From contig CM024169.1 in NCBI GenBank assembly GCA_013433145.1, positions 1,240,001-1,304,000 of the forward strand: a DNA stretch of 64,000 nt, written 5' to 3'. The stretch is from Ascaris suum. Its lineage: Eukaryota; Nematoda; Chromadorea; Rhabditida; Ascarididae. Positions 1-13,286 of the stretch are shown piece by piece (positions within the stretch are counted from its first letter, which is position 1; the number at the start of each line of letters is the position of its first letter). The position numbers and the translations under genes were made by a program. The notes under the pieces were generated by a model that was not told the DNA's origin, did not search any database, and saw only the letters and a list, made by a program, of their open reading frames with translations.

Positions 1-2169
1 CACCTATATCGACCTTCCGCAACCAACAAGGACCGCAGCCGTCTTTTACGGACAATAGCGGAAGAGGCTTTTACAAACAGAATGGGATCCAGAATATAGC
101 AGGAATCAATCCATTGCCAATGCGGAAGCTGTCATGGCAACCAGTTGCTGGTACTGCCAATGCAAATTCCTTTATTGATTCAGCACATCAACATTTAACA
201 CCATTGAAATCTGCTTCATTAGACAGCAATACTATTGACGATCATCGTATGGCAAGTATTAGCAGAACTAATGTCGCTGATTTGTCTTCTATGAGTTTGC
301 CTTTCCAGCCAGAGAGTGAGGATTATTTCCATGCTATAGATGGCCACGAAGTTTGGGATGAATCACCATGGAAGCTTCAATCACAATCCCTTGGCATGAC
401 CGGTGGTGGTGACCCGACGTTACCAATGTTCTCACCTCATCTCCAACAGTTCCCTCAACCACCAACGAATATGATACCCGTACCACTAGGGTCACCATCC
501 CAGTTACCAATGCAACCACCACCTCAGATATTGTTGGGACCATCACCACAACTGCTTTTGCCCAATGTGAATTCCCAGTTATTTCCTTTGCAAAATCCTT
601 TGCCAGTCAGAGCGGAAGGAATGGTCCCTTCATATTATCTCGGGGCTGGGAGTTTTCCTTTCCGCGCGTTTCGAGCATCACCAATGCGTGCGGTCACCAC
701 ACTAAATAATTCAACACATGTTAAGCAGAAGAAGACTTATAACAAGTATGAACAAGTGGCAATGCCAGGCGAATTTTGCGGCGAACATCAAATGTGCCTC
801 GGCAATTCGATATGCAAATTCGATTGGTGCAGATGTCGCGAAGGACACATTTTAGAGAATGGCATCTGTGTTCAAGCTATCAGCGAGATCGTACAAACAG
901 TCAATGACGGTAACACTGACGCAATAGTACCAACTAAAAGAATCGCGCGTCCCTTCGAAAGTTGTGCGAATTTTGAGGAATGTCTGGCAGGTTCTTCGTG
1001 CTCCAATATTCCAGGCTATGGTTTGGTTTGTCTTTGCCCACAGAATAATTTTTTCATCGATGACAAATGCCAAAAGGCTCCACATGATGTGAACATTGCC
1101 TTCGTTGGTGAAATATGCGATTCTAGCACAATATGTGTGGATGGCGGTGAGTGTGATTTTGGCATTTGTGTTTGCGCGGATGGAAAGACGAATGTTTCCT
1201 CTCACTGCGCCATCGTCGCTTCTCCAGGTGAATCTTGTGGACAAGGACAACTGTGCGTTGGTAATTCGGTATGTGCAGAAATGGCACGTATTTGCGTTTG
1301 TCCTGCTGGGACGAGGATGCTATTTGGCAGATGCGTTGAAGCTCGTTCGAATCCAAAAACTAACAAAGTTTTACCCGGCATGAATTGTGACTCAATTAAC
1401 GAGGTATGCTTGACTGATTCGTATTGTTCGGAAAAGAAGATTTGTGAGTGCAATGAAGAGTTCATGGCATATAATGGGAAATGCATTCGAAGGGAGCTGA
1501 TTCGATGGCCAGGTGAACGTTGCAATGAAGAAACGTTTTGCGATGAGCGATCATTTTGTGACGACGGTATTTGCAAATGTCTCAATGGAAATATTGCAAT
1601 CGATAAAAGTTGCAATTCAATTGCAAAAAAAATCCGAAGAATCCCATTTCGAGGAATGTTTAACCGAAGGAGAATAACAACGAAAAGAACTAAAAAGAGT
1701 TTACCGAACGAGATGAGCAAAGAAGTTAATCGCTGTAAGGATGGAATCTGCTCTTGTGATAATCGTTTCATAGCAATAAATCAAACTTGTACGCCTTTAC
1801 GGCTACCAGGAGAGCAATGTGAACGAAAAGATTTCTGTGGATATGGTGCATCATGTGTGGATGGTTACTGTATCTGTGATCAACACACTACATTGAAAGT
1901 AGGCAAATGTGTAGCATGGCATTCATCAAATCCAGGAGCTAGTTGTCTTAATAAAACGTATTGCAATGGTGGATCGATTTGCTTAAATGGATGGTGCGTT
2001 TGTGAACAAGGATATTATCCTGATTCATCAACGGATCGTTGTTATGATCTTAGAAGGAAATCACTCAATTCATCATTACATTATAATGATTCGGCATCGT
2101 GCTATGAAAGGCTTTCGTGTGACCATCGAAATCGCTCATGTACGAACGACAATGGCTGCAATTCTAGAG
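1..2169 (+). CDS. Large 5' exon of the EB-module gene
   Basis: A single uninterrupted exon of at least 2.1 kb. The first about 240 residues are low complexity, with PQ/PP/QPPP runs and no cysteine. From about base 765 come eight full EB modules and one half module (about 1727-1795, where only the CKDGICSC part remains, preceded by a basic RRITTKRTKKS stretch). The open frame runs on to 2303, but the extra residues are intron-like. A GT donor at 2170 leaves one base (G) that joins AG at 2913 to give GAG, restoring the next module in frame, so 2169 is preferred as the exon end. Confidence 0.75.
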
Positions 2170-5100
2170 GTTATATTAGAAGCCATTTATTGTATGCAAT
2201 CACCAAAGCTCATCGTCTACGTTATTCACAAGTCCGTTCGTCCGAATCGCTTCATTGCTATCTTCATTTTTTATTATTGCTTTATCTCGTGCTTTTGCGG
2301 TGATTAGTCTAGATTTTGATTAGAAAATCGGTGGGTAGAAAGTAACCCACAAGGTAGGAAAATCCTAGAAGAATCCCAAGGTAATTTACTTTGCCTTTTT
2401 TTATAATTTCCCGTAAAACCTCTTCAGCTCTTGTTAAATTTTGAGGAAGTTGCACGGTTTTCTTTTTTTTTTATTAAACTTCGCATCGCATCCCTTTCCC
2501 CTTCCTCAACTTTTCCTACCCGACTGTACTAAGCGATGAAAACAGGGAATAATTGTTGTCGTAACATTGCCTCCTCAAGTCAAACTGCATAGTGAGATAC
2601 TAAATTGTAGATTGTGAGAATTCATTCACATAAATTCGTTCTCTATACTCAGTTTCTTCCGTTGTCTACATTAGAATACATTCTAAATTCTTACTCTATT
2701 CATAAAGTAAGGTGAAAAAATATCGCTGTTAGAAGCAACGCCACCAATTATAGGTCAAAGTTCACGTTTGTGCACATCTGCAGAGAATGTTCATTGCACG
2801 TTGTCCTTGCAATTACTTCATCGCTTACAACGCTAACACTGCTAACGCTTGTGATTGTCGATGTCGTTGTCTTACGCATTTCCTTTTGGTAGTGGTCATT
2901 TTTGAGTTGCAGAGGATGGCAGATCGACATCGCCTCCAGGTGGCAGTTGTTACGAGGCGCAAGAATGCACAGGTGGTTCGGTGTGTCGTGACGGATGGTG
3001 TGTCTGTCCAGAGTCCTCAATGATCGTCATGAAGGGAATTTGTGTCGACTCGCAAACACGACAGGCAATCGATTTAGTTGTATTTTACTTTATTCCTTTG
3101 TGGAAAATATCCTACAGCTATTTACGGCACAACACAATAAGCACATAATGCTGTAGAGTTGACTTCAAACGATAGTGCAAGTCGATGCATATTTATGTGT
3201 CTCTCTGTCTGTCTGTCTGTCGTTTTAGTAATTTCAGACGGGGAACCGTTGAAGCCATATTGCGATAACTGTTTATCATCAGGTTGCCTAAATGGTCATA
3301 GTGTAATCTTATACACCATTTTTCGTGTTGATTGGTTAAATTCTCTAGTAATTTGTAGGTATTTAACGGAGCGAAGAATTCCACTCATTTAACTCAAGGT
3401 GAATTTCTCGCTTTGCGGCAGCCGGCTTGTAGTAAAAGCCGGCTCATAGTGGCACATATTCACGCTGATCGAATTTTCTTTCAACATTGGCTAAACATAC
3501 AAAAATGAATAATTTTGTATAGCGATGAAATTTGTTGAAATATAAAGGCGCTATCGCGTAAATCTGATTATTCGTTGGTTGGATGGTGTGATGAGCAGGG
3601 TGCAAAAGTGCATATCGTGCCAACTCTACTAGTAGAGCTGTTCACCTGTTGTCATACTCAAATGGCACGTACAATTTTGGCAGAGCTGCAACATCTTATG
3701 TAATGTTCCGCTCTCTCAGTTGGTATTAACGATGTCTTGTCTTTAATTATTTTTTTCAATTTCGTTTTCTTCCCTCCAAACTCTTCGATTGAATGTTCAA
3801 CTTCCGATGGAGTTTTTACGTCTAAATTTCAAAGGCCCACAAATTTAGTACGTACGTTATGTGCTCAGCAAGTCTTTGACTATAGCGAACGTTATTTGTC
3901 CATATTGTCCATATTGTCCATACTGTCTATAAAGAAGCCACTATTATTGTCGATCATGAAATGGAGCATTGTTTAGACGCTTGCAACTGTGCGACCAATC
4001 ATTGAATTGAAATGGATTACGTCGAATCCATCCATTCAAGAATTAACAACGAGGTTACCGCTAAGCGTCACTACGGGAACGCCGTTTGCTTCACGGAAGG
4101 CTGTTCCGGGCAGCAATTGCGGTAAATCTCTATTTTAGGCACGAAGAGAAAGTTTTTACGATTTTCCCCTTAGGTTTTAAGTTATTTATTACATTTACAT
4201 CCAGCACAACCTTGCTGCTATATCTTAATATTTATTTATGCTTACTTATTTAATTTTTCCACTCTTTTATTAATGAATGAAAAAATTTTACTCTACAATT
4301 GAAAGCATCAAAAACTTCCAGTGTGCATCAACTTCTTTGTGGTATCACATAGAGGTTCTACGACACAAATTCTTACGATATTATGTATGTTGTTATGATT
4401 ATTTTACTCGATTTTTATTCCTGGAGTTTCATTGCACGAGAATGGAATCGATAGCTGCTGAAATATTGCTAGAACACCGTGCCTTAGAGAACCTCTTTTG
4501 AAATATCCTATAAGGATTCCGTATGAAACAATCGTCCGCATAGTGCTTAGGATATCTATATAGAAGAAATTATTTACATCATTTTAATTGCTTTACATAT
4601 ATTATATTTATTACACGATTTTAGGACCCCTAGATGAATGCGTCGGTGGTTCATTATGCATTGAAGGTGTTTGCATTTGCCCAGCTGGTTATGCCAGCTC
4701 TGATTTGACAGCTCGATGTGAACCGAAAAGTTCGATTAGCCTCAGCACTCCAACTCCAGGTGTAGTATGTTTAGGCGTTTTTTTTTTTTTTTTTGAAATA
4801 ATGAGACGGAATTTATATGAAATCCATCTACCTGGAAATCACACACACACACACATCGATTACGTTCTATTGGAATTCCCCTTTTTTTCTTAAATAACAC
4901 AAACACAAATATTACAGAAATACATCGAAACGGAAATACGATATAAGCTGATATTTGCATCACTTATTTTCTACATTATTAATACAAAAATAAAAGGTTA
5001 CTTACTTTTTGAGGAAATCAATTGTTTTTTTTTTCTTCAAAAACTTCCGCTATTTATTGAGTTGAATATTTATTTTTATGATTTTCTAGGAAAGAATTTT

Positions 5101-8100
5101 CTTTGAATGCCATTTAATCATATTTATGCAAATGTTTGAATTGTATTTTGATTTTATTCATCATATATAAGCTCAAAATATTCGAAACTAATCGATTGCA
5201 AATCATTTCATCAAATATTAATTGCTTATCCATATTTTCACAAAATAAGTATCACTAAGCATTTATGCAACGTTGCAATTTGCATAGAATATATGAAGTT
5301 GTTGTTTTGCGCTATGCTTAAAAGACATGAACCCTTTGTTTTGCATTAATGTTTTCCTTGGAAGTCTATGAGGAAGTTTTGCAATTTGCATTAAACGTAT
5401 TAAAGTTTTATTTGCCGCCTCCCATCAATTTAGCCGAATTCACGCAACATCGATGAAAGATAATGCTAAATATGTCAGAGTTTATCGATCACGAATTGTT
5501 TAGCACATTTAAAGAAGCCACTGAATCACTAGCTATCTCACATCAGATAGAGCCTTCGATTGGTTACCGCTAACGAAAGCATAAAACTGTGATAGCTAAT
5601 GATGATTATGTAGATATGATGTCTCTTGTTGGGTGCAGCTGTGAGACTGCACCGTCAGGATGGCACAATACGCCTGGAATGCAATAAAATTATATACCCC
5701 TCCGAGGTGACCCTTGCTCACCTTTATTTATAGCCGGAAATGGACGCATAAACGGGCTCCCGAAGGGGGAGGAGGTAGGGGGAGGGAATGGAGGAGTTGA
5801 GTCGACGACTGCGCTTTCTTTTTAATTTGAGTTGTAAATTTGATGACATACGTCCTAGCTATAGTAACTAAACTTACTGTCGCTAATTGTTTTTTTTTTG
5901 CTCTCTGCTTTGTTTCATCGAGCGAATTATTCCTCTTATGTTTTCCATCGTATCGTTGCTGTCGTTAGCGGAATTGAAATATGTTGCTAGAAGCCATGTC
6001 GCAATCTCATCGGATTACAACGTCCCTCTTTTAGCACTAATTTAAGGATATCCTTATTTTTTTTACTGGATGATCTTTACAGAGATCACTTCTAAATTCA
6101 TATTTCCTTCTACAATCTCGTTCTTCCATTTATTCTCTCCTTCCAATCGACCAATGCCAATGGCCAAATCCACCTCCTCCCCCTTTAGCTCACCCCCTTG
6201 CCTCCCTTCCCGTCCTCCCGCTCGCCTTCGTTTAGGATCACTGAGTGCGTTAGTGGTTGCTCTTTTTTCCCCCTTTTCAATTCTAAGCGTGTGTTTTTTT
6301 TCAATGCTTGACCATAACCTTTCGCATTTTTCCTAAACGATTTGTTCTCTTTGCTTTTTTATTACGTAAATAAAATTTCCGCTCGTTTGCCTTTTTTTTA
6401 AAAAATTTCTTAGAAAATTTCAGTTAAATTCATTTGTCCGTTGTTTTAATTTCTTTCAATTATCGTTGTCAATAATTATGATATACGCTATTTGCGATTA
6501 TAAACTATAAAATGCTTATTTAAAGGGGAATTCTTTAATAGAGAACCGAATAAAAATAAATGATTAGCAAATCAAAAAAAAAAAAAAGTTCGCTATAAAC
6601 ATTGAATTAAATTTCTAAATTCCTATAGCGAATATATGAATGGAAATTAAATAGAAATTAATCGATTCTTTTCAATCAACGAATTTATTTTTGAGGGATA
6701 ACGCTTAATAGAGATTAAATATTTGTAATTATCGTATTGCTTAATATTGTGGACGAATTATTATAAATAAATAAAAAGAAAATTTGTTATTTCATTTAAT
6801 TTCATAAGTAAATAAAAATGCGATTACTTCTAAATTGGTTAAATTTAATCATTGCAGTAATTCATTTCGCATTTCCCAATGAATCATGTGCACGAGGAGA
6901 ATTTTGTATTGGTGAAGCAATCTGCTCGGATGAAAAGGTATATATGACACATTTTTGCATTTTCAATGATCACAAGATAATCATTTTTACTTCGCATTTC
7001 TTCCATAATATTTCTTCTGGTATTCAATTTATTTATTATTATTTTTTTTGAACTATGTGATCCTATTTAAATAAGTTAATTCCATTACAAATCAAGTTCT
7101 TTTAGTGTTGATTAAACTTTACGGGGAATTTAGTCTATTGAGGAGAAAACAACTGCTATCAATTGATAAGTGCTTCGTTGCACTTGTCAATTGCTATATT
7201 TTCCGATATATCGCCAATTCTAGTCATAATTTATATCTTGCATTAAAAAAAATATACGATTTATGTCTCTTAAAGAACTCTAGAGGAAAAAATTTCTTTG
7301 AATCGATCATCCTCTCAATTTTTCTGAAGTGAGGAAAATTACAGAAATAATAATAAATGCTAATGCAATAATTATTAACACTCATATCTTATGAATGCCA
7401 TTCTTAGACGATTTCGTATATTGTTGCTATCAAACGTTTTAATCAACGGTTTTTTTTTTTCTCTCTAATCGCGCAACTCTTTGAAAACTTTTATTAATCA
7501 TATTTGAGTGAATTTACATATCCTTATTGAGCCTTGATCAATCTCAACCTTTTAATCAAAGCCATGTGGGAAATTGACTAAAATAATGAAATCAATTAGT
7601 TTGATCCTCTTATCAAATAAGTAAAGGATTTTATAGTTATCACAACTTAACAGATAATTGCAAAGAGAATTCCCATTTCTCAATGGAATAATCGATATGT
7701 TTACAGATATGCCTATGTCCGGCGGAAAAGCCTCTTATTATCGACAATAAATGCACAAAACATGGTACGCTATTAAATGCGCGTATTGCAAATCCTGGTC
7801 AACCATGTGATGCCGCAACTGAATGTACTGATGATTCTGTGTAAGTTTACATGATTTTTGTTGTGGAAATCGTTTGCGTATATTAACACTCAAAATCCAC
7901 AATCCATCAGCAATTGAAATTCACTCAATAAGTGTGCAGACCGTTCAACTGCAAAAAGTCAGTCGCACATCGTGATTCTATGTACTCTCCTTACCTAGTA
8001 GTACTGTCGGTAGAGATTAAAACATTCTTTTAATTATGTTCGAAGAGTAATTATAAAAAAGTTCGAAAAAGCCCCAATTACCACAAAGCCATTTCACAAA

Positions 8101-11100
8101 AGCGTCGAAAAAGTGGCCTGCCGAGTCTGAAATTTTTGAACATATTGCTCGGATTGAATGGAAGTCATTGGTTTTGACGAACATAAAGTGAACTCAAGAA
8201 GGAAATTATGCAACATTCATTTACTCATTCAGGACGGTTTGCAAACTCAATTTTTAGCTCTTCGTCTACCTACCTAGGTTGCATGAAATACCATATACAC
8301 CAAGTTGCTTGAATAGAAACCCTGAGGCTATTAGTTGACAATAATCGATGAGGGATTATATTCGAGGGAAGGGCTTTTATTTCCAAAAGAAGCTGCTTTT
8401 CTGCTTTCATTCTATTTTCATGCAGAGAGTCGTTTGAACACCATTCGTATCAGCATTATAGGATCCGACCAAAGGATCTTCGAGTAATGTTTACATCATT
8501 GATTTTCCGCTTTTCAACGTATGCATTTCGAGGGATTCTTAAATATGAGACTATTTCAAGAATAGGTTTTTTATAATTTCATGGCGCTCCAGGGCGCTCC
8601 TTTTCAAGGAGGCCTTTATCTCAAATAGAAATAGATGCGTTAATTATTTTTATCGAACATAATAATAAAGCTATCAAAAATCAAGAAAAGCAATTGCTCG
8701 TGAACTCAATTATATGTTAGATATTAAATGATTCATATTCGTTATTTACAGCTGCCAACAAGGAATATGTCGATGTGTTATCGGATATTTCTTATTGAGT
8801 GGAAAGTGTGTACAGATACCTGTTTTCTCACCTGCTTTAGCTGCGAATCTCCTAAATCCATCAAGCGCTAAACCTGGACAACCATGCGATGCAGATGTGC
8901 TTTGTACCGGTGGTTCAAGGTACGTCACCACTTAAACATCTGCTACCGTAGAAATTAATCGTCGCTTCAACTATATGATCTGAACGAAAACATCCATCAT
9001 TGAAGTAGCTTCAAACAATTATTTACGTCATTTTATCGTTTAGTTTAAAATATTGCAATTTTTAATTTTTTTAAATAAAGAGAGATTTCAAAACGCAACG
9101 TTGATATTTTAAGTATTTCTAAGCATTTTTTCCCGCAAAAAGTTTGCAAAAGAAATATGAGCATTTAAAAATATTGCACTCAATTATATTACGAGTATTA
9201 TTTCAATTAATTTCGTCAACATCAACTTTCCAACCTATAATTTTAGCAAGAGAAAACTCTCATGACGATTGATTCCCTTCCAAAAGCAAACAATTCTGCG
9301 ATTTATGCGCTCAACTCGAAGTTAAGTTCTCTCCCCTCTCCCTCCCCCCCCCCCCCCCACTTCTACCTCCTCTTATCATTCACCAAGAATTTATATTGCC
9401 ACCTAATGCTATCGAGATCTGATGTGACCCTTTAAAAGTTCTGTTTCTTAATGTTCGACGATTCCATTACCCATAGAGGGCATTCGCGCTCCATAAACGG
9501 TTCATACGGGTTTCATTGTTTTGCTCCTTCCTTAGGCAACGCACTTGCAGCTGTATCGGTGGAAGGTGTACGTGTCCTGCGAATCAAGTCATATCTGACG
9601 GTGTATGTCTGACACTCGCCACTACGACAATTCCTCTAACACAAAGCATGTCATCAGCTAGGCTCGGTTTGTCAATTATTATCTACCAGTTAGACCACCC
9701 CATTACTTCGTTTGAGCTCATTTCCTCTCGTTCTCAATAGTTTTTCTCTGTGATAAATAATCCGCCTTGATAACTCCTCCCCTCGAAACTTTTGCCGAAT
9801 GAAAAAAAATTATAATTATTAATAGCAGAGGTAGTATAAACAGTGCTAGATGTGATGGTAAGCAGTAATATGAAGAGAAGCAAATAATGACAATAAATGT
9901 TGCTGATGAGGATAAACAGCGCAGTAGTATTGAGTAGAAAATATGAATATTGTATTGTTAAGTAAGTAGTAATGGTTTCTAGGAAGTATTACTGATAGCA
10001 TTCATAACTACTATCGAATCTAGGAACGTAACAACGTAGTAGTGGTGCTAGTGGGAACAACTATATAATTACACCACTAAATGAAGTAAAGTAAGATTTG
10101 TTACTGTATTAGTCTAGAGAGTATTGAGTAATATTAGGGGGGCATTACTGCTATAATTGTCAATGACGATAGCAACACTATTACTGGTATTCTATCAGTT
10201 ATTATTAGCGAGTAATCCTTACTATCAACAACAATAAAAGCACTTGGTAAAAGCGCACTACTAATTAATAATGGTACTCATATAATAGCAGTACTTAGCA
10301 TCTCTTCTTTGCTTCTCCACAATGTAAAAAAAAACAAACAGAAATTGGTGAAAAAAAAAGACAAAGAGGAAAACCGTTCACTATCCGAAAACAAAAATAA
10401 TAAATTTTCACATGCAAATTCCGAAAAATAAAAACCGTAAACGTTATTTGAAAGGAGGAAACATAAGTACCCTAGTAGCAATTGTTGATAGTGACATTGC
10501 CACCATAATCACTCCTATCTGGCACCACTGAATTTTTTTTTTTGGTTTCTCTTTAGGGGAATTCCCGCAGTTGTCACTGCTAAAAGTGCAAGTAAATGGG
10601 AGTAAAATTAATGCCAAGATTGTTATTTATATGGTGTTATTACTATTTTTTAACATATGAGCAGTGATGACGAATTTTCCGCTAGTAGCTGCCATGAATT
10701 CCACGTCCACACGATGCTGATATAAATCTCTATAGCGTTATATGAAAACCTCCGTACGTATTCCTGAATTTTTATATGCAATAATAGAAAAGGGAATAAC
10801 AGTGAAATATAATATGTAAGAAGATATTTTCGTTGAGGAATAGATATTTTCGATATGATGCATATGTTTCATCTTATCAAAAATAATGCACAAATATGAA
10901 GAGAGCGAGATTGAAAAGATTACAAAAACTAAATAAAGGAAACTAAAGAAATCAGCTTTTCAAGGATTGCAAAAATATAGGGAAATCAGCTTTTCAAGGA
11001 TTGCAAAAATATAGGGAAATCAGCTTTTCAAGGATTGCAAAAATAATGCACAAAAGTATTGCACTCATTCAACTTGCTAGTGAAGTATAGTGAAGAATTA

Positions 11101-13286
11101 GAGATCACCATAGCAATAAAGCGCAAAAATCGGCAATATAAGACGTTCCAAGATTCAAGGAAAAAAAATGGATTTTTTTTTCGCTCTGATTTCATGAATT
11201 TTTGCTTTCGTTTTTGATCTCTCTGCATTTGCATTAACTTTTCCGCAAAAAAAAAACCGCAAAATATTCAAAACTATTTATAAAATTATTACACATATGA
11301 GAGGCTGTATATTTGAATAAAATATTTCCTCATCTAGTAGAATAATTTAATACCACAAAATGATGCTGCTAGTATATTAGAGAGTAATGAGAGTTTTGCT
11401 CAAATGAAGCCGCTTTGAAAATCGTTAATGATTGAATTGAATATACGCTATAAATTTCGGCATTTTGAATTCTACAGGAGAAAGAGATGGAACGAAATGC
11501 GACGATGATACACAATGCAATGATAATCGCATCTGCATTGTGCATCGTTGCAAATGCAAGTCAGGTTTCATTGAACGTGACGGCGTTTGCAGATCCATTC
11601 AAGGTTCGTTCATATAGCATTAAATAATCTCATATCATTCACGATGACAGCAAACGAATAATGTCAAGTGAGGAAAAAAGCAAAATGGTTAGTATGAGGA
11701 GGACTTCAGTGACCTCCGCCATTAAGGTCATAAGGTCATGAGGAGGAAGGATTAAGTGCCACATTTTAGATAATTATATTGGGCTATGAAGGAAGATATT
11801 GATTTCACATGTTACCATTCGTTCGCTTCCACAACTCAGATGGCCCAACACGCCTACTGAAAATCGAGAAAATGAGCAGGCGCATCCCGTTAAGGAATGC
11901 GGACTCCACCTGGTGCGTGGGTAGGGGAATTCATATGCTTTCGGCTTGTTTTCAGCCTGAACCTAGCCTAGTCACATCGAGTGCGACATGGTCTCGACCG
12001 TGCAGCCTGAATAGGGCGCGGGAAACCGAAGTGAGAGTCCGGAGATCAGCGAAACATTGCGGCGATCAATCTAGACATAAAGCGAACGCACCAAACATCG
12101 GTCCCCGCATGCCGTTTATATAGAACACTGCAGAAAGTGAAGCGAACGTCGAACGGGTTGCTTGACTTTAGTCGTCTGGCTCTCTGCACTTCGCATTTGT
12201 TTGTCAACATTGCGCATAATTTGTCGCGCATTTTTCGCTAACTGTTTCGATGTTTTTCCGTCGACGTAGGCGAATCTCCATTCATACCTCCTATAGACTG
12301 TTATTGCCAGCTGGTTTATACCCGTTAGTCCAAACAAGTGCTGATAACCTTTTTATAGTGTTGTTTTCTATGAAGTCATTGGGATACCGGTAAATATGAC
12401 TCGATTATTGCGAAACAGCACGCATATTGTGCAGATGGCATTGGTGTTTGTTGATACCTTGTAACATTTCAGCGGCACTGAAGTTGCGGTGGATATACCC
12501 ATCAGCTATTCGCAAATCTTCTGAGCATATATAATGACTTCAGCTTTTAGTTCAATTCCCTCAAACCACTTTACTCTTGGCTGGCGGAAGTTTGGAGAAT
12601 GGGAAAATCGGGCAATTGCTTTCCCAAACGGAAAAGAAATTTTTTATTGATTTTTAATGGTCGGAACTGATTCAATTTATTCTATTCTATGATGAGAAAA
12701 AATGCAATAAGAAACGATTAAAAAATCAAAAGCAATTAGAAAATGATTTTTCCCGTAATGCAATTAGTATAAAATTAAACATTGCAAATAGAATAAAAAA
12801 GTTTCCAAATAAATAAATTTGCGAATAAATTTAAAAAAAAATAAATTTTCCCGCAAGTAAATAAATTTCCCCAAACAAAAGATTGCAAAGTAATTCACTA
12901 TTTTCATTTAAAATCCAATGATTTCAGAGATCATTCTTAATAATTATACCACATCCACATTGCCAACAATTCGACTCGATGTTACTGCAGCTTCTTCAAC
13001 CATTTGGAGTAGACCATCCAATTCTGTACCTCGACCTCGTATTACTGGGCCACCGATCAAAATACCAAGATTAATGACCACTCTACCACCCCTTACGGCC
13101 GCAACGTCTCACACAAGGATGTCTTCTCTTGGCGGTGTATGTCCGGCTGGAAATGAGCCTGTAATTGATGAATCCACTCATAAATTGCTAATGTGTAACG
13201 GTATGAAACCACTCTGTCCACCTGGTACTTACTGCTATGTTACTGGTTATGCATCTGGCCAATATAATTGCTGCAAGTCGTGGTGA
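1..13286 (+). CDS. EB-module Cys-rich secreted-type protein (5' partial, 10 exons)
   Basis: Exons by translation and splice sites: 1-2169, 2913-3076, 3977-4121, 4625-4759, 6858-6937, 7707-7840, 8752-8919, 9536-9666, 11478-11603, 12928-13286. All nine introns are GT-AG and every junction keeps phase, giving 1202 codons from base 3 to TGA. The protein has a Pro/Gln/Met-rich N-terminal part (about residues 1-240 of what is visible), then about 14 EB modules: a roughly 40-residue Cys-rich unit that typically opens PGxxC and ends in a CxCxxG-type hairpin. It closes with a different Cys-rich tail (CPPGTYC...NCCKSW). EB modules are a nematode-expanded extracellular family, often in secreted or cuticle-associated proteins; function here is unknown. 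The signal peptide, if any, lies before the window. The frame is open to base 1. Gene identity is not recognised; family assignment is confident. Confidence 0.85.
2913..11603 (+). CDS. Middle exons of the EB-module gene, about one module per exon
   Basis: Eight small exons (80-168 bp) carry the later modules. The module starting PGGSCYEAQEC is in 2913-3076; PGSNC/GPLDEC spans 3977-4121 and 4625-4759; SCARGEFC starts at 6858-6937 and finishes in 7707; PGQPCDAATEC spans 7707-7840 and 8752-8919; PGQPCDADVLC spans 8752-8919 and 9536-9666; KCDDDTQC is in 11478-11603. Introns fall inside modules rather than between them, and several break just after the fourth cysteine. The intervening introns reach 2.1 kb (4760-6857) and hold only AT-rich or repetitive sequence. 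Confidence 0.8.
3205..3222. repeat. TCTG microsatellite
   Basis: A short run of TCTG/TGTC tetranucleotide units inside an EB-gene intron. No function seen. Confidence 0.7.
3420..3444. repeat. Perfect 9-bp hairpin in an intron
   Basis: AGCCGGCTT and AAGCCGGCT flank a 7-base loop. It is GC-rich in an AT-rich intron of the EB-module gene. No terminator or RNA role can be claimed. Confidence 0.5.
3896..3928. repeat. 9-bp tandem repeat
   Basis: Unit TTGTCCATA repeated three times and followed by a degenerate fourth copy, just before the exon at 3977. Confidence 0.7.
9344..9358. repeat. Poly-C tract (15 C)
   Basis: Uninterrupted run of C within a longer CT-rich stretch of the intron between 8919 and 9536. 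Confidence 0.8.
10948..11046. repeat. 34-bp tandem repeat, about 2.9 copies
   Basis: Copies start at 10948, 10982 and 11016 with exactly 34-bp spacing and no visible mismatch until the third copy ends. The core contains CAGCTTTTCAAGGATTGC. It lies in the intron between 9666 and 11478 and is non-coding. Confidence 0.85.
12928..13286 (+). CDS. Terminal exon of the EB-module gene
   Basis: Begins after a TTTCAG acceptor (exon 1 base 12928, joining the G left at 11603) and ends at TGA 13284-13286. It encodes a Ser/Thr/Pro-rich linker and then a compact C-terminal Cys motif with CPAGNEP, CNGMKPLCPPGTYC and a final NCCKSW. The tail resembles the CPxGxYC type of Cys-rich repeat common in nematode secreted proteins rather than an EB module. 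The stop lies six cysteines after the linker, so the protein most likely ends here. Confidence 0.8.

Noticed and set aside
852..1771. Minus-strand frames of 77-189 codons under EB exon 1
   Set aside because: Mirror translations of a long real exon; Cys codons on the plus strand create open antisense frames.
2170..2303. Continuation of EB-gene exon 1 to the stop at 2301
   Set aside because: Residues after 2169 are Leu/His-rich and unlike an EB module; splicing 2169 to 2913 restores a module in frame.
4760..4893. Read-through coding after the exon ending 4759
   Set aside because: Poly-T and ACAC repeats follow immediately; the donor at 4760 joins 6858 in phase.
10948..11046. CRISPR-like array
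   Set aside because: The units are directly tandem with no spacers, and the genome is animal.
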